The notes under the pieces are model-generated. The model was not told the DNA's origin and searched no databases. It was given only the letters and a program-made list of their open reading frames with translations. Shown here one piece after another: positions 1 to 6,573 of a stretch of 9,745 nucleotides of DNA. Each line of letters opens with the position of its first letter. Position 1 is the first letter of the stretch. This DNA is from Bacteroidota bacterium (lineage in GTDB: Bacteria > Bacteroidota > Bacteroidia > Cytophagales > Cyclobacteriaceae): positions 1 to 9,745 of the forward strand of contig JAEYXN010000130.1 in the NCBI GenBank assembly GCA_023431285.1, given 5' to 3'. Both the position numbers and the translations under genes were made by a program.

Positions 1-264
1 ACAGACAAGAGGGAAACGCGTTTACCTGCATTGGGAATTGTCCCAGTGTTGGATAAAGAGACCCGCCGGACATTATGGATCAACACATCCTTCGGTGACT
101 TCAGGAAAAAGATCTCGGATTCACATCATTCGCGAAAGACTGAACTGGAAAAGTTTTGTCGCAAACATGAAATCAACTTCATTTCGCTTGATACTGACGA
201 TGACTACGTGCCCAAGCTTCTTAAGCTTTTCAAGGTGAGAAACAAATCGCTGAAGACCACATGA
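1..264 (+). CDS. DUF58 family protein, C-terminal end (5' truncated by window)
   Basis: This is the last 87 codons of a gene that begins before the window. The frame is open from base 1 to the TGA at 262-264. The visible part has the pattern typical of DUF58 C-termini in Bat operons: a strand with 'PVLDKETRRTLWINT', a basic helix with 'FRKKISDSHHSRKTELEKFCRKH', then 'FISLDTDDDYVPKLLKLFKVR' with a short basic tail. DUF58 proteins are degenerate VWA-like proteins usually encoded just after a MoxR AAA+ ATPase and before the BatA/BatB VWA proteins, and are thought to act with them at the inner membrane. The stop overlaps the next start (ATGA at 261-264), so the two genes are probably translationally coupled. 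An in-frame TTG at 31 is only an internal codon, because the family is normally near 290-300 residues. The family call is from motif memory and is fairly secure, helped by the two following Bat genes. Confidence 0.85.
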   Translation, partial: TDKRETRLPALGIVPVLDKETRRTLWINTSFGDFRKKISDSHHSRKTELEKFCRKHEINFISLDTDDDYVPKLLKLFKVRNKSLKTT

Positions 265-1172
265 AAAGAAAGAGTGCACGGCCGTTATTGCTTATAATCA
301 CGTTGGTCTTCCTCTTAGCTGGAAATCTTTATTCGCAGAATATTGCGGTCCGCGCAGGATTCGTGAATGACAGCACAAGAGTAGGTGACGACCTCATCTT
401 TTATCTCGCTGCATCCTATCCACGAACTTCTCAGGTCTTGTTCCCGGACTCGACGTTTTCCTTCGCACCCTTCGAACTTCGTACAAAAGAGTATTTTCCA
501 ACACACACGCGGGACACCGTCAGCGTAGATAGTGCAATTTACATATTAAGAACATTCGAAATCGAGAAACAACAGACGCTCCGGCTCCCGGTCTTTGTCG
601 TGAACCCAATGGATTGTACCCGGGTATTCTCTGCGCGCGACACCGTTGCGCTCAGGGCAACCGTTGGAAGCCTGCCCGACTCGCTTACATCTGACCTACC
701 GTTGAAGGCAACCACGGCGTATCAGCCAGTGGAACTTGAGTTGAATGTACCGATGATCGTCACAATTGCCGCGGCCACAGTACTGACTGCAGGGATAGCG
801 TGGATGTTATTTGGCCCTTCACTACGTAAACACTATCGGATTAAGCGACTAAAGCAAATGCACACTTCTTTCTCCGCCAACTTCGATCGACACCTCCGCA
901 CTATTCAGACCCAATTTTCTTCGGAGTCCACAGAGGCCGCTGTTGTTGAATGGAAAAAATACATGGAGGCACTCAGTCGCAGACCATTTACAAAATTGAC
1001 GACGCGGGAAACGACGGCGATGGAACAAAACGAACAACTTGGAAGGAGCCTGAGAAACGTCGACCGGGCTATCTATGGCGGCGATACAAATGTTCTTGAT
1101 TCACTTTCCTCGCTAAAGGTGTATGCCGATGAACGCTTTAATGACTTTCTAAATCAGGTAAAGAATGGATAA
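261..1172 (+). CDS. Bat operon-associated membrane protein, DUF4381-like layout
   Basis: This is a 303-residue predicted inner-membrane protein. Residues 1-26 form a signal peptide (basic MKRK start, then LLLIITLVFLLAG, probable cleavage after the SQ near residue 26). Residues 27-162 are a probable periplasmic beta-rich domain with the 'GDDLIFYLAA' type of strand pattern seen in BatD-like proteins. One TM helix lies at about 163-184. Residues 185-303 are a basic, helical cytoplasmic tail with 'VEWKKYMEALSRRPFTKLTTRE' (230-250, quoted in part), which resembles the 'W..W..AL...PF..LTTRE' element I associate with DUF4381-type proteins of Bat/MoxR operons. It has no catalytic motif. Its ATG overlaps the DUF58 stop (ATGA), and its own TAA overlaps the next start by 8 bases, so it lies inside one tightly coupled operon. 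I infer a scaffold or adaptor joining a periplasmic sensor-like domain to the cytoplasmic MoxR/DUF58 machinery. The reading frame is secure; the family name is moderate. Confidence 0.7.
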   Translation: MKRKSARPLLLIITLVFLLAGNLYSQNIAVRAGFVNDSTRVGDDLIFYLAASYPRTSQVLFPDSTFSFAPFELRTKEYFPTHTRDTVSVDSAIYILRTFEIEKQQTLRLPVFVVNPMDCTRVFSARDTVALRATVGSLPDSLTSDLPLKATTAYQPVELELNVPMIVTIAAATVLTAGIAWMLFGPSLRKHYRIKRLKQMHTSFSANFDRHLRTIQTQFSSESTEAAVVEWKKYMEALSRRPFTKLTTRETTAMEQNEQLGRSLRNVDRAIYGGDTNVLDSLSSLKVYADERFNDFLNQVKNG

Positions 1173-2211
1173 TCAGTTTTCGTTGCCATGGTATGCACCA
1201 GACTGGTTCCAGCCTTCGCTACTCCGGTCCTTTACATGGGAAACGGAATGGTTCTTATACATCGCTGTTGCTTCGCCGCTGATCTTTTTGATCCGTTGGC
1301 TGATCCGACACCAGTCGAACCAAAAACTTGCTGTAGCGGTCACTGAAAAAGAACTGAAGACCTCTCCCTTAAACCTGGTTCGTTTTATTCCAGACTTGTT
1401 TCTTCTCCTTGCACTGGTGCTGATCTTTGTCGCACTTGCACGACCTCAACGAAGCAACGAGAAACTTGAGCAATGGACACAAGGGATTGACATCATGATC
1501 GGACTGGACATAAGCCAATCGATGATGATCGAAGACTTCCAGCCTAATCGTCTTGAATCGGCGAAAAGGGTTGCTCTTGAATTCATTAATGGTCGGAAGC
1601 AGGACAGAATCGGAATTGTGATCTTCTCCGGCGATGCCTATTCTCTTTCCCCGCTTACCACAGATTATGATCTGCTCCGTACGCTGATAAAGGATATCAA
1701 CTTTGACATGATGCAGACGCGGGGCACGGCCATAGGAAGCGCAATGGCTGTAATGACCAATCGAATGCGTGAGTCTGAAGCCAAATCGAAAGTATGCATT
1801 CTCCTGAGCGACGGGGACAACAATGCAGGAAACATAGACCCCATTACAGCTGCTGAACTCGGCGCAGCGTTCGGTGTAACGATATACACCATCCTCGTTG
1901 GAAGGGAAGGGTCAGTTCCTTTTGGAAAAGACTTTTTCGGAAATCCTCAGATGATTGAAAACACTGTGGACGACAGGACGCTCCGTCGGATGGCAGAGAT
2001 TGGAAAAGGTGAATTCTTCCGAGCAACAGATCAGCGTGCACTTGAAACAGTATTTAGAAAAATTGATGAATATGAAAAGGCGGAGATCAAAGAACTGCGC
2101 TATCGTGAAACGTCAGACTATTACTTCGTCTACCTGACGTGGGCGGTTTGTTTCTTCCTCATCTGGTTATTGCTGAAGTCGACTTTCCTTAGCAACGTTT
2201 TGCAGGATTGA
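1165..2211 (+). CDS. batA: BatA-like VWA domain membrane protein
   Basis: This 348-residue protein has the BatA/BatB layout: two N-terminal TM helices (about 29-49 and 73-93), a cytoplasmic or periplasmic VWA domain (about 107-300), and a C-terminal TM helix (about 321-339). The metal-ion-dependent adhesion site looks intact: DISQS at 115-119 (DxSxS), the threonine in TRGTAIG (T188), and the DGD at 216-218. The end of the domain carries 'GEFFRATDQRALETVFRKID', followed by the acidic linker typical of BatA. Bat proteins act with MoxR ATPases; they were linked to aerotolerance in Bacteroides and to stress and envelope phenotypes elsewhere. The start overlaps the previous gene by 8 bases. Usually a second VWA gene (BatB), a TPR protein (BatC) and BatD follow. 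Here the operon stops, and the next gene is convergent and begins at the very next base. BatA and BatB are close paralogues, so the letter is an inference from position. Confidence 0.88.
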   Translation: MDNQFSLPWYAPDWFQPSLLRSFTWETEWFLYIAVASPLIFLIRWLIRHQSNQKLAVAVTEKELKTSPLNLVRFIPDLFLLLALVLIFVALARPQRSNEKLEQWTQGIDIMIGLDISQSMMIEDFQPNRLESAKRVALEFINGRKQDRIGIVIFSGDAYSLSPLTTDYDLLRTLIKDINFDMMQTRGTAIGSAMAVMTNRMRESEAKSKVCILLSDGDNNAGNIDPITAAELGAAFGVTIYTILVGREGSVPFGKDFFGNPQMIENTVDDRTLRRMAEIGKGEFFRATDQRALETVFRKIDEYEKAEIKELRYRETSDYYFVYLTWAVCFFLIWLLLKSTFLSNVLQD

Positions 2212-2838
2212 TCATTGGATCCGTTCTGGAAAAAGAATCATCTGAGCAGCGAAAATTACCAGCACGAGTCCGAGCACGATATTAAGGATCCTGATGAACC
2301 TGGGTGTAATCAGCACACGCAGCTTATCAGCCATCTTAGCCTTGAGTATATCCGTACCGAATACAGTAGCCACCACCGAAGAAAAGTATACAAGCACTTC
2401 GTAAGTCTGGCGGTAACCGAATTCAGAAGTAGCTACCCCAACAGTTGCGAGCCAGAAAAACAAAACCATCGGGCTAAGACCGTTGATAATAAATCCTTTC
2501 CCGATCAGCTTCAGAGGACTGCGATAATCTATTTTCTCAGGATCAAAATTCGAAAGGCTCCTGCTTTTCACGAAAAGATAATAAAAACCAAAAATCAGCA
2601 GAACTATCCCCCCACCGTATGCGAGATAAGACTTTGAAGATTCGTTATCCAGGAATGTGGCCAGGCCGAGATAGGAAATAACGATGTAAACCGCGTCGCT
2701 AAGCGAAACTCCGACTGCCACGAATATACCGCTGCGAAAGCCGCGCTCAATACTGGTTTGAATGATGGTAAAAAACACTGGCCCTATCAGCAGGGCAAGA
2801 ACCAATCCCGATACAACTCCATTAAAGATGATCTCCAT
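2212..2838 (-). CDS. LysE/RhtB family amino-acid exporter
   Basis: This 208-residue integral membrane protein has about six hydrophobic segments (roughly 5-27, 37-60, 71-92, 115-137, 147-163 and 183-203), the normal LysE/RhtB size and layout. The N-terminus 'GLVLALLIGPVFFTIIQTSI' followed by 'ERGFRSG' is the family signature, with the GP in TM1 and the RG..SG loop. The SP of 'NGLSPMVLFFW' (120-130) stands where the family usually has NP. The family exports amino acids or related small metabolites by proton antiport; the substrate cannot be read here. I chose the ATG at 2836-2838 because the hydrophobic signature begins right after it. A start 15 codons upstream (2883) would add a polar tail that overlaps GH3 further. 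Even so, the gene overlaps the 3' end of the GH3 gene by 17 bases, which suggests one transcript and translational coupling. Its TGA (2214-2212) abuts the BatA stop. Confidence 0.9.
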   Translation of the reverse strand: MEIIFNGVVSGLVLALLIGPVFFTIIQTSIERGFRSGIFVAVGVSLSDAVYIVISYLGLATFLDNESSKSYLAYGGGIVLLIFGFYYLFVKSRSLSNFDPEKIDYRSPLKLIGKGFIINGLSPMVLFFWLATVGVATSEFGYRQTYEVLVYFSSVVATVFGTDILKAKMADKLRVLITPRFIRILNIVLGLVLVIFAAQMILFPERIQ

Positions 2839-4378
2839 CCTTGTGCTTTTGGACGAAATTCTTCCAGTCTTCCAACTGGGCATTCTTCATCACTCGCGGA
2901 AACTTATTCTGGCCGCCAACTTTACCTTTCGATTCCATGTAGTCATAAAAAGTCTTCAAGGGAAGAACATCCACGATCACCTCCTGTAAAGCTGCACTCC
3001 TTTCCACTGCGTAATCGTCATTGAGTTCTTTCAGATGCTGATCAAGCTTCTCCTTCACCACCTGCGGGTCCACTGTTCCATCAGTGCCAATAAACCAATG
3101 ATGCGCAAACAATGAGCCGTACGGAATTCCTGCAACAGTAAATTCAGGTATGTCGATATTGTGATCGTTGGCAACAAGTTCAATTGCCTTATTCATGTTA
3201 TCCACTGAAAGATGTTCCCCGCACAGACTGAGGAAGTGTTTCGTACGCCCGGTGATGACAATCTCACAATCCTGTAGGGAAACAAATTTTATCACGTCCC
3301 CGATCATATATCGCCATGCTCCGGCGCATGTCGAAAGAAGAATCGCGTATTCTTTCCCTTCCTCAACCTCGTCGATGAGATATGTCTGAGCGTCTGATTT
3401 AAGTTCACCGTTGGCATCAAAGTTCGCCTCTTCAAAAGGAACGAACTCATAGAATATACCATTGTTCAACACCAAACGCATAGACCTGCGGTTGGGATGC
3501 GCCTGGAATGCGATAAATCCTTCCGACGCAAGGTAGGTTTCGATATAATATATCTTCCTTCCCAGCAGTTTCTCAAATCCTTTGCGATATGGATCGAAGG
3601 AAACGCCACCATGCACATATACCTTGAGGTTAGGCCATATCTCATGGATGTTCTTTACCTTGTAGTAGCGAATGATCTTCTCCATGAGAATTTGAATCCA
3701 TGCAGGAACGCCTACGATGATCCCAATATCCCACCCACGGGCATTCTGAGCAATCTCGTCAAGCTTTGCTTCCCAGTTTCTGTTCTTGGCGATCTTCTTT
3801 CCCGGTTTGTAAAAATGCTGAAACCAGAAAGGAAGGCGCGCAGCCTGAATACCGCTGAGGTCTCCTTCAAAATAACTTCCGCGTTTGTTAAGATGTGTAC
3901 TTCCGCCGAGCATGAGAATACCTGCCTCGAATGTCTCTGGATCCAGATCGTATTTCGACAACGTGAGAATCTGGCGGATACTTGTCCTCTGTATCGCCTT
4001 GGTCATGTCCTTTGTGACCGGAATGTATTTGGACGACGCTTCCGATGTTCCGGAACTAAGAGCAAAATACTTTACGCGCCCCGGCCAGCACACATTCTTG
4101 ATTCCCTTCAGTGAAAGCCTCCACCAATCATTGTAGATCTTATTGTAATTATGAATCGGCACATTGGTTTTGAATGATTCATAAAACTGTTTGTGATCAT
4201 GAAGAAACGCCTGTAATACACCACCGAAATTATAGTACTTGCCGAATTCAGTCTGGCTGGCGGCGATCAACAACTCCTTTAACTCCTTCTTCTGCAGGTC
4301 GAATGGGGAAGTGTAATCCTGCTCCAGCATTTCGCGAAGTCGGATTCCTTTTTTTAGCAATGTTCCCAGGATCGCCAT
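2822..4378 (-). CDS. GH3 auxin-responsive promoter family protein (adenylate-forming)
   Basis: This 518-residue protein covers the full length of bacterial GH3-like proteins, part of the ANL adenylate-forming superfamily. Visible motifs, in order, are: the ATP phosphate-binding loop FALSSGTSEASSKYIP (105-120); the YLASEG motif (282-287) equivalent to the GH3 Y-x-A/S-S/T-E-G motif; YMIGDVIKF (357-365) with the ATP-ribose-binding aspartate; ITGRTKHFLSLCGEHL (375-390) at the hinge to the C-terminal lobe; and GGQNKFPRV (488-496), matching the C-terminal lysine region. All catalytic landmarks look intact. Plant GH3 enzymes activate acyl acids such as auxin or jasmonate as adenylates and join them to amino acids. 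Bacterial members are widespread in Bacteroidota, and their substrates are not known to me. The start at 4378 fits the family N-terminus and lies just downstream of a -7-like element. The gene is the first of a two-gene unit with the overlapping LysE-type exporter. Confidence 0.92.
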   Translation of the reverse strand: MAILGTLLKKGIRLREMLEQDYTSPFDLQKKELKELLIAASQTEFGKYYNFGGVLQAFLHDHKQFYESFKTNVPIHNYNKIYNDWWRLSLKGIKNVCWPGRVKYFALSSGTSEASSKYIPVTKDMTKAIQRTSIRQILTLSKYDLDPETFEAGILMLGGSTHLNKRGSYFEGDLSGIQAARLPFWFQHFYKPGKKIAKNRNWEAKLDEIAQNARGWDIGIIVGVPAWIQILMEKIIRYYKVKNIHEIWPNLKVYVHGGVSFDPYRKGFEKLLGRKIYYIETYLASEGFIAFQAHPNRRSMRLVLNNGIFYEFVPFEEANFDANGELKSDAQTYLIDEVEEGKEYAILLSTCAGAWRYMIGDVIKFVSLQDCEIVITGRTKHFLSLCGEHLSVDNMNKAIELVANDHNIDIPEFTVAGIPYGSLFAHHWFIGTDGTVDPQVVKEKLDQHLKELNDDYAVERSAALQEVIVDVLPLKTFYDYMESKGKVGGQNKFPRVMKNAQLEDWKNFVQKHKDGDHL

Positions 4379-4416
4379 ATTTGCCTTAGCTTTGTTTAAA
4401 CGGCCAAAATTAGGAA
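4379..4416. promoter_or_regulatory. Compact divergent promoter region (GH3 / yggS)
   Basis: Only 38 bases separate the two divergent start codons. They contain a match to the Bacteroidota -7 element TAnnTTTG on each strand: TAGCTTTG at 4387-4394 (+), and TAATTTTG read leftward from 4412 to 4405 (-). Expected transcription starts are near 4400 for both directions, leaving 5' leaders of roughly 16-20 bases. I could not find a convincing -33 TTTG at the usual 19-21 base spacing for either. The call therefore rests on the -7 elements and on the need for promoters in this gap. Confidence 0.5.
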
Positions 4417-5094
4417 ATGAATATTAATAATAACATTGTTAATGTCCGCGAAAAGGTACCCCCCGGGTGCAGGCTGATTGCCGTTAGCAAGACGCAGCCG
4501 GCGGAAAGGATCATGGAGGCGTATGCAGCAGGTCAACGCATATTCGGTGAAAACAAAGTTCAGGAACTGCTTTCCAAAAAACCATTACTCCCCGCCGACA
4601 TCGAATGGCACATGATCGGACACCTGCAAACCAACAAAGTCAAGTCGTTGATTCCTCATGTTCATCTGATCCATGGTGTTGATTCTGCAAAACTTCTGCA
4701 GGAGATAAATCGCCAGAGTGAGAAACTTTCCCTTACGACAAAGTGCCTGCTACAGGTGTTCATCGCCAGTGAAGAAACCAAATTTGGGTTCGATGAAACT
4801 GAAATCCTCTCGCTGATAGAATCGGGGACCGTTGAGGGCCATCAAAATATTAAAGTAGTGGGACTAATGGGAATGGCAACATTTACCGACGATCAGAATG
4901 TCGTGAGAGGTGAGTTCCGAAAGCTGAAGAGTCTGTTTGAGAAACTCAAAGCAATGAAACTACCTTCCAATATGCGCATGGAGGAGTTATCAATGGGAAT
5001 GAGTGGAGATTTTGAGCTTGCCATTGAGGAAGGGAGCACACTCGTACGCATTGGCACAGCTATCTTTGGCGAACGTAACTATCCCGTCAAATGA
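4417..5094 (+). CDS. yggS: YggS family pyridoxal phosphate homeostasis protein
   Basis: This 225-residue protein is a full-length YggS/PLPBP (PROSC) member, a cytoplasmic single-domain protein with the fold-type III TIM barrel of alanine racemase. PLP-binding features are present: the lysine in AVSKT (K25), FGENKVQE (43-50), EWHMIGHLQTNK (63-74), the EETKFGF loop (119-125), ELSMGMSGD (190-198), and STLVRIGTAIFG (207-218), which contacts the phosphate. The family binds PLP without known enzymatic activity; loss disturbs vitamin B6 and amino-acid/2-oxoacid balance. The N-terminus is short compared with E. coli YggS, which is usual in Bacteroidota. The ATG at 4417 follows a weak AGGA. The stop overlaps the start of the DUF423 gene (ATGA, 5091-5094), so the two form a coupled pair. 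Nothing in the sequence explains that pairing functionally. Confidence 0.95.
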   Translation: MNINNNIVNVREKVPPGCRLIAVSKTQPAERIMEAYAAGQRIFGENKVQELLSKKPLLPADIEWHMIGHLQTNKVKSLIPHVHLIHGVDSAKLLQEINRQSEKLSLTTKCLLQVFIASEETKFGFDETEILSLIESGTVEGHQNIKVVGLMGMATFTDDQNVVRGEFRKLKSLFEKLKAMKLPSNMRMEELSMGMSGDFELAIEEGSTLVRIGTAIFGERNYPVK

Positions 5095-5474
5095 AACATC
5101 TTACATTGCTCAGTGGAGCACTCCTCGGATTTCTTGGTGTTGCCCTTGGCGCATTCGGTGCGCATGCCCTCAAGCCGATGCTCATCGAAACGGGGCGCGT
5201 CGAAACGTTTGAACTGGCAGTACGTTATCAGTTCTACCACGCCTTTGCGCTGATAGCCACAGGGTTGGTTGCAAAGGCTCTGCCGTCGCCCAAATTCACG
5301 TATGCCGGCATATGCTTCCTGATCGGAGTGATTATTTTTTCCGGAAGTCTTTACGTATTGAGCCTTTCAGGAATCACGATCCTTGGTGCGATCACACCTA
5401 TTGGTGGTGTCTTCCTCCTGATTGGATGGGCCTTTCTTTTCACCGGTATCCTAGAAAAAAATAAAGCCTCCTGA
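5091..5474 (+). CDS. DUF423 family small membrane protein (YgdD/TMEM256-like)
   Basis: This 127-residue protein has four predicted TM helices (about 5-25, 47-64, 71-92 and 95-119), the standard DUF423 size and topology. The family landmarks are visible: GALLGFLGVALGAFGAHALK (residues 9-28), RYQFYHAFALI (45-55), FSGSLYVLSLSG (83-94), and the glycine-proline-rich start of the last helix, 'AITPIGG'. The function of the family is not established; members occur from bacteria to mitochondria (TMEM256). The start overlaps the yggS stop by four bases. The TGA stop (5472-5474) lies in the loop of a hairpin terminator, so the last codons double as terminator stem. Confidence 0.92.
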   Translation: MKHLTLLSGALLGFLGVALGAFGAHALKPMLIETGRVETFELAVRYQFYHAFALIATGLVAKALPSPKFTYAGICFLIGVIIFSGSLYVLSLSGITILGAITPIGGVFLLIGWAFLFTGILEKNKAS

Positions 5475-5484
5475 CGGAGGCTTT
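5455..5484 (-). terminator. Intrinsic terminator, mainly for the DUF1573 gene
   Basis: A perfect 9-bp stem is formed by AAAGCCTCC (5463-5471) and GGAGGCTTT (5476-5484) with a TGAC loop. On the minus strand the stem is followed by TTTATTTTTTT (U tract from A7 at 5455-5461 plus stem), a textbook rho-independent terminator 25 bases past the DUF1573 stop. On the plus strand the stem ends in TTTG and the U tract is poor. It may therefore also stop yggS-DUF423 transcription, but less efficiently. Confidence 0.85.
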
Positions 5485-5508
5485 GAAATATCATGTGAAG
5501 CCAACGGA

Positions 5509-5919
5509 TTATTGCGGCTTCTTATCCAGGACGTTGGTAACGAAGCTGATCTGACCTCCGTCCGTGTTAACTGCATTGCTTACGATGGTAACCACCTTAT
5601 TCTGGCGACCATTCTTTCCTGCGCTGTCAAATGCAACAGTGATCTCGCCTTTACCTCCGGGCATGATTGGATCTCTTGGCCATCCTTTAGGAGTTGTACA
5701 TCCACAAGTCACCTGTACGTTGGTGATAATTAGCGGTTCAGTACCGGTGTTTGTGAATTTGAAAGTCTCTTCAACCTTATCACCTTGAAAAATGTCTCCA
5801 AAGTCGTGGGATTTCTTCTCGAAAGTGATGACAGCACCATTCTGTTTATTCACATCCTGTGCAAAAGACCCGCTTGAGAAGAGGAACAGAGCGGCCAGTA
5901 CAAACAAGTATTTCTTCAT
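5509..5919 (-). CDS. DUF1573 domain secreted protein
   Basis: This 136-residue protein has an N-terminal signal peptide (MKKYLFVLAALFLFSSGSFA, likely cleaved before Q21) and one DUF1573 domain filling the mature part (about 29-133). The domain has an immunoglobulin-like (ASH/MSP-like) pattern: the 'HDFGDIFQGDKVEETFKFTNTG' region (quoted in two parts: HDFGDIFQG at 38-46, then FKFTNTGTEPL at 53-63), the hallmark TCGCTTP (71-77), PGGKGEITVAFD (87-98), and NKVVTIVSNA. These proteins are very common in Bacteroidota, are exported, and have no agreed role. There is no lipobox cysteine at the signal peptidase site, so a soluble periplasmic or outer-surface protein is more likely than a lipoprotein. 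It is monocistronic, with its own terminator. A -7-like TAAATTTG lies 15-22 bases upstream of the start. Confidence 0.93.
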   Translation of the reverse strand: MKKYLFVLAALFLFSSGSFAQDVNKQNGAVITFEKKSHDFGDIFQGDKVEETFKFTNTGTEPLIITNVQVTCGCTTPKGWPRDPIMPGGKGEITVAFDSAGKNGRQNKVVTIVSNAVNTDGGQISFVTNVLDKKPQ

Positions 5920-5933
5920 ACGTTTATTTTTTA

Positions 5934-5941
5934 CAAATTTA
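5934..5941 (-). promoter_or_regulatory. Candidate -7 element for the DUF1573 gene
   Basis: Read leftward, the sequence is TAAATTTG, an exact match to the Bacteroidota -7 consensus TAnnTTTG, ending 14 bases before the ATG at 5919. A TTTG at 5969-5966 is the only -33 candidate, and its 24-base spacing is longer than the usual 19-21. The remaining bases to 6034 hold the upstream region of the Nudix gene, where I see no clear promoter for the plus strand. Confidence 0.45.
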
Positions 5942-6034
5942 GCAACCTACTCCCAACAATTCTGCCAAAAAAACCGATTTTTCTAACATTCTCTGTGTCT
6001 TTACGACCTGGAGGGAATTAACTCTTTGAATAAC

Positions 6035-6499
6035 ATGGATGAAGAAGTTCGCGATACCTATGGAAATAAGCTAAGAGTCAGGGTCTGTGGGCTCTGCTGG
6101 GAAGGAGACAAATTACTGATGGTAAATCACGAGGGATTGACGGACGGAGATTTCTGGGCCCCTCCTGGTGGTGGCGTCAAGTTCGGCGAACCGCTTGAAA
6201 AAGCCCTCATCCGGGAGATTCTGGAAGAAACAGGGCTCAGTGTGAAGGTTGGAGGATTTCGTTTTGGATGCGAAGTTCTCAACGATCCCCTTCACTCCAT
6301 AGAGCTTTTTTTTGATGCTAAAGTCACTGGCGGGAAACTGAAGGTCGGGGCAGACCCTGAGATTCAGATCATTAAAGACGTTCGTTACTTCTCGTTCGGC
6401 GAGATCGGAGGGGTCGAACAACGCTATAAACACGGAATTTTGACCATCGCAGCGAATCCAGCCGACTTCGCAGAACTTCGCGGTTTTTACCGGATTTAA
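6035..6499 (+). CDS. Nudix hydrolase
   Basis: This is a 154-residue single-domain Nudix hydrolase. The Nudix box is complete: GGVKFGE, then PLEKALI, REILEETGL, fitting G-x5-E-x7-R-E-U-x-E-E-x-G-U (residues 46-68 counted from this start). It is preceded by FWAPPGGG, typical of the ADP-sugar/NDP-type and MutT-like members. Such enzymes cleave nucleoside diphosphates linked to another moiety, using Mg2+ held by the REUxEE glutamates; the substrate cannot be predicted. I chose the ATG at 6035. A TTG three codons upstream (6026) is 10 bases after a GGAGGG at 6010-6015, a spacing that would suit a Shine-Dalgarno-driven start, so the true protein may be three residues longer. It is a lone gene followed by a probable promoter for the next operon. 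Confidence 0.92.
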   Translation: MDEEVRDTYGNKLRVRVCGLCWEGDKLLMVNHEGLTDGDFWAPPGGGVKFGEPLEKALIREILEETGLSVKVGGFRFGCEVLNDPLHSIELFFDAKVTGGKLKVGADPEIQIIKDVRYFSFGEIGGVEQRYKHGILTIAANPADFAELRGFYRI

Positions 6500-6521
6500 T
6501 TTGGTTTTCCGCAGAATCCGT

Positions 6522-6554
6522 CTTGATAATTACATGTTAAAATAACTATTATTG
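6522..6554 (+). promoter_or_regulatory. Candidate promoter for the membrane protein-DUF3822 operon
   Basis: CTTG at 6522-6525 (one mismatch to the -33 TTTG), a 21-base spacer, and TATTATTG at 6547-6554 (one mismatch to TAnnTTTG) match the Bacteroidota promoter layout. A start near 6561 would leave a leader of about a dozen bases before the ATG at 6574. The surrounding 74-base gap (6500-6573) is AT-rich and holds no other obvious feature. Confidence 0.45.
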
Positions 6555-6573
6555 CACACTTAAACCTTTAACA

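Noticed and set aside
2215..2637. A 140-codon plus-strand open frame opposite the LysE gene
   Set aside because: The product is low in hydrophobic order and rich in His/Lys/Asn, with no domain. The LysE frame opposite has clear TM helices and family motifs.
2839..2883. A longer N-terminus for the LysE-family protein (start at 2883)
   Set aside because: The extra 15 residues are polar, lie inside the GH3 coding end, and precede the usual family start at MEIIF.
3497..4114. A 205-codon open frame on the plus strand, opposite the GH3 gene
   Set aside because: It lies entirely within the GH3 coding region, whose motifs are intact. Its translation is rich in Cys, Arg and His, has no recognisable domain, and looks like a complementary-strand shadow.
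5497..5521. GAAGCC/GGCTTC inverted repeat across the DUF1573 stop as a second terminator
   Set aside because: It has only 6 bp with a 13-base loop and no U tract directly after it. The strong hairpin at 5463-5484 explains termination.
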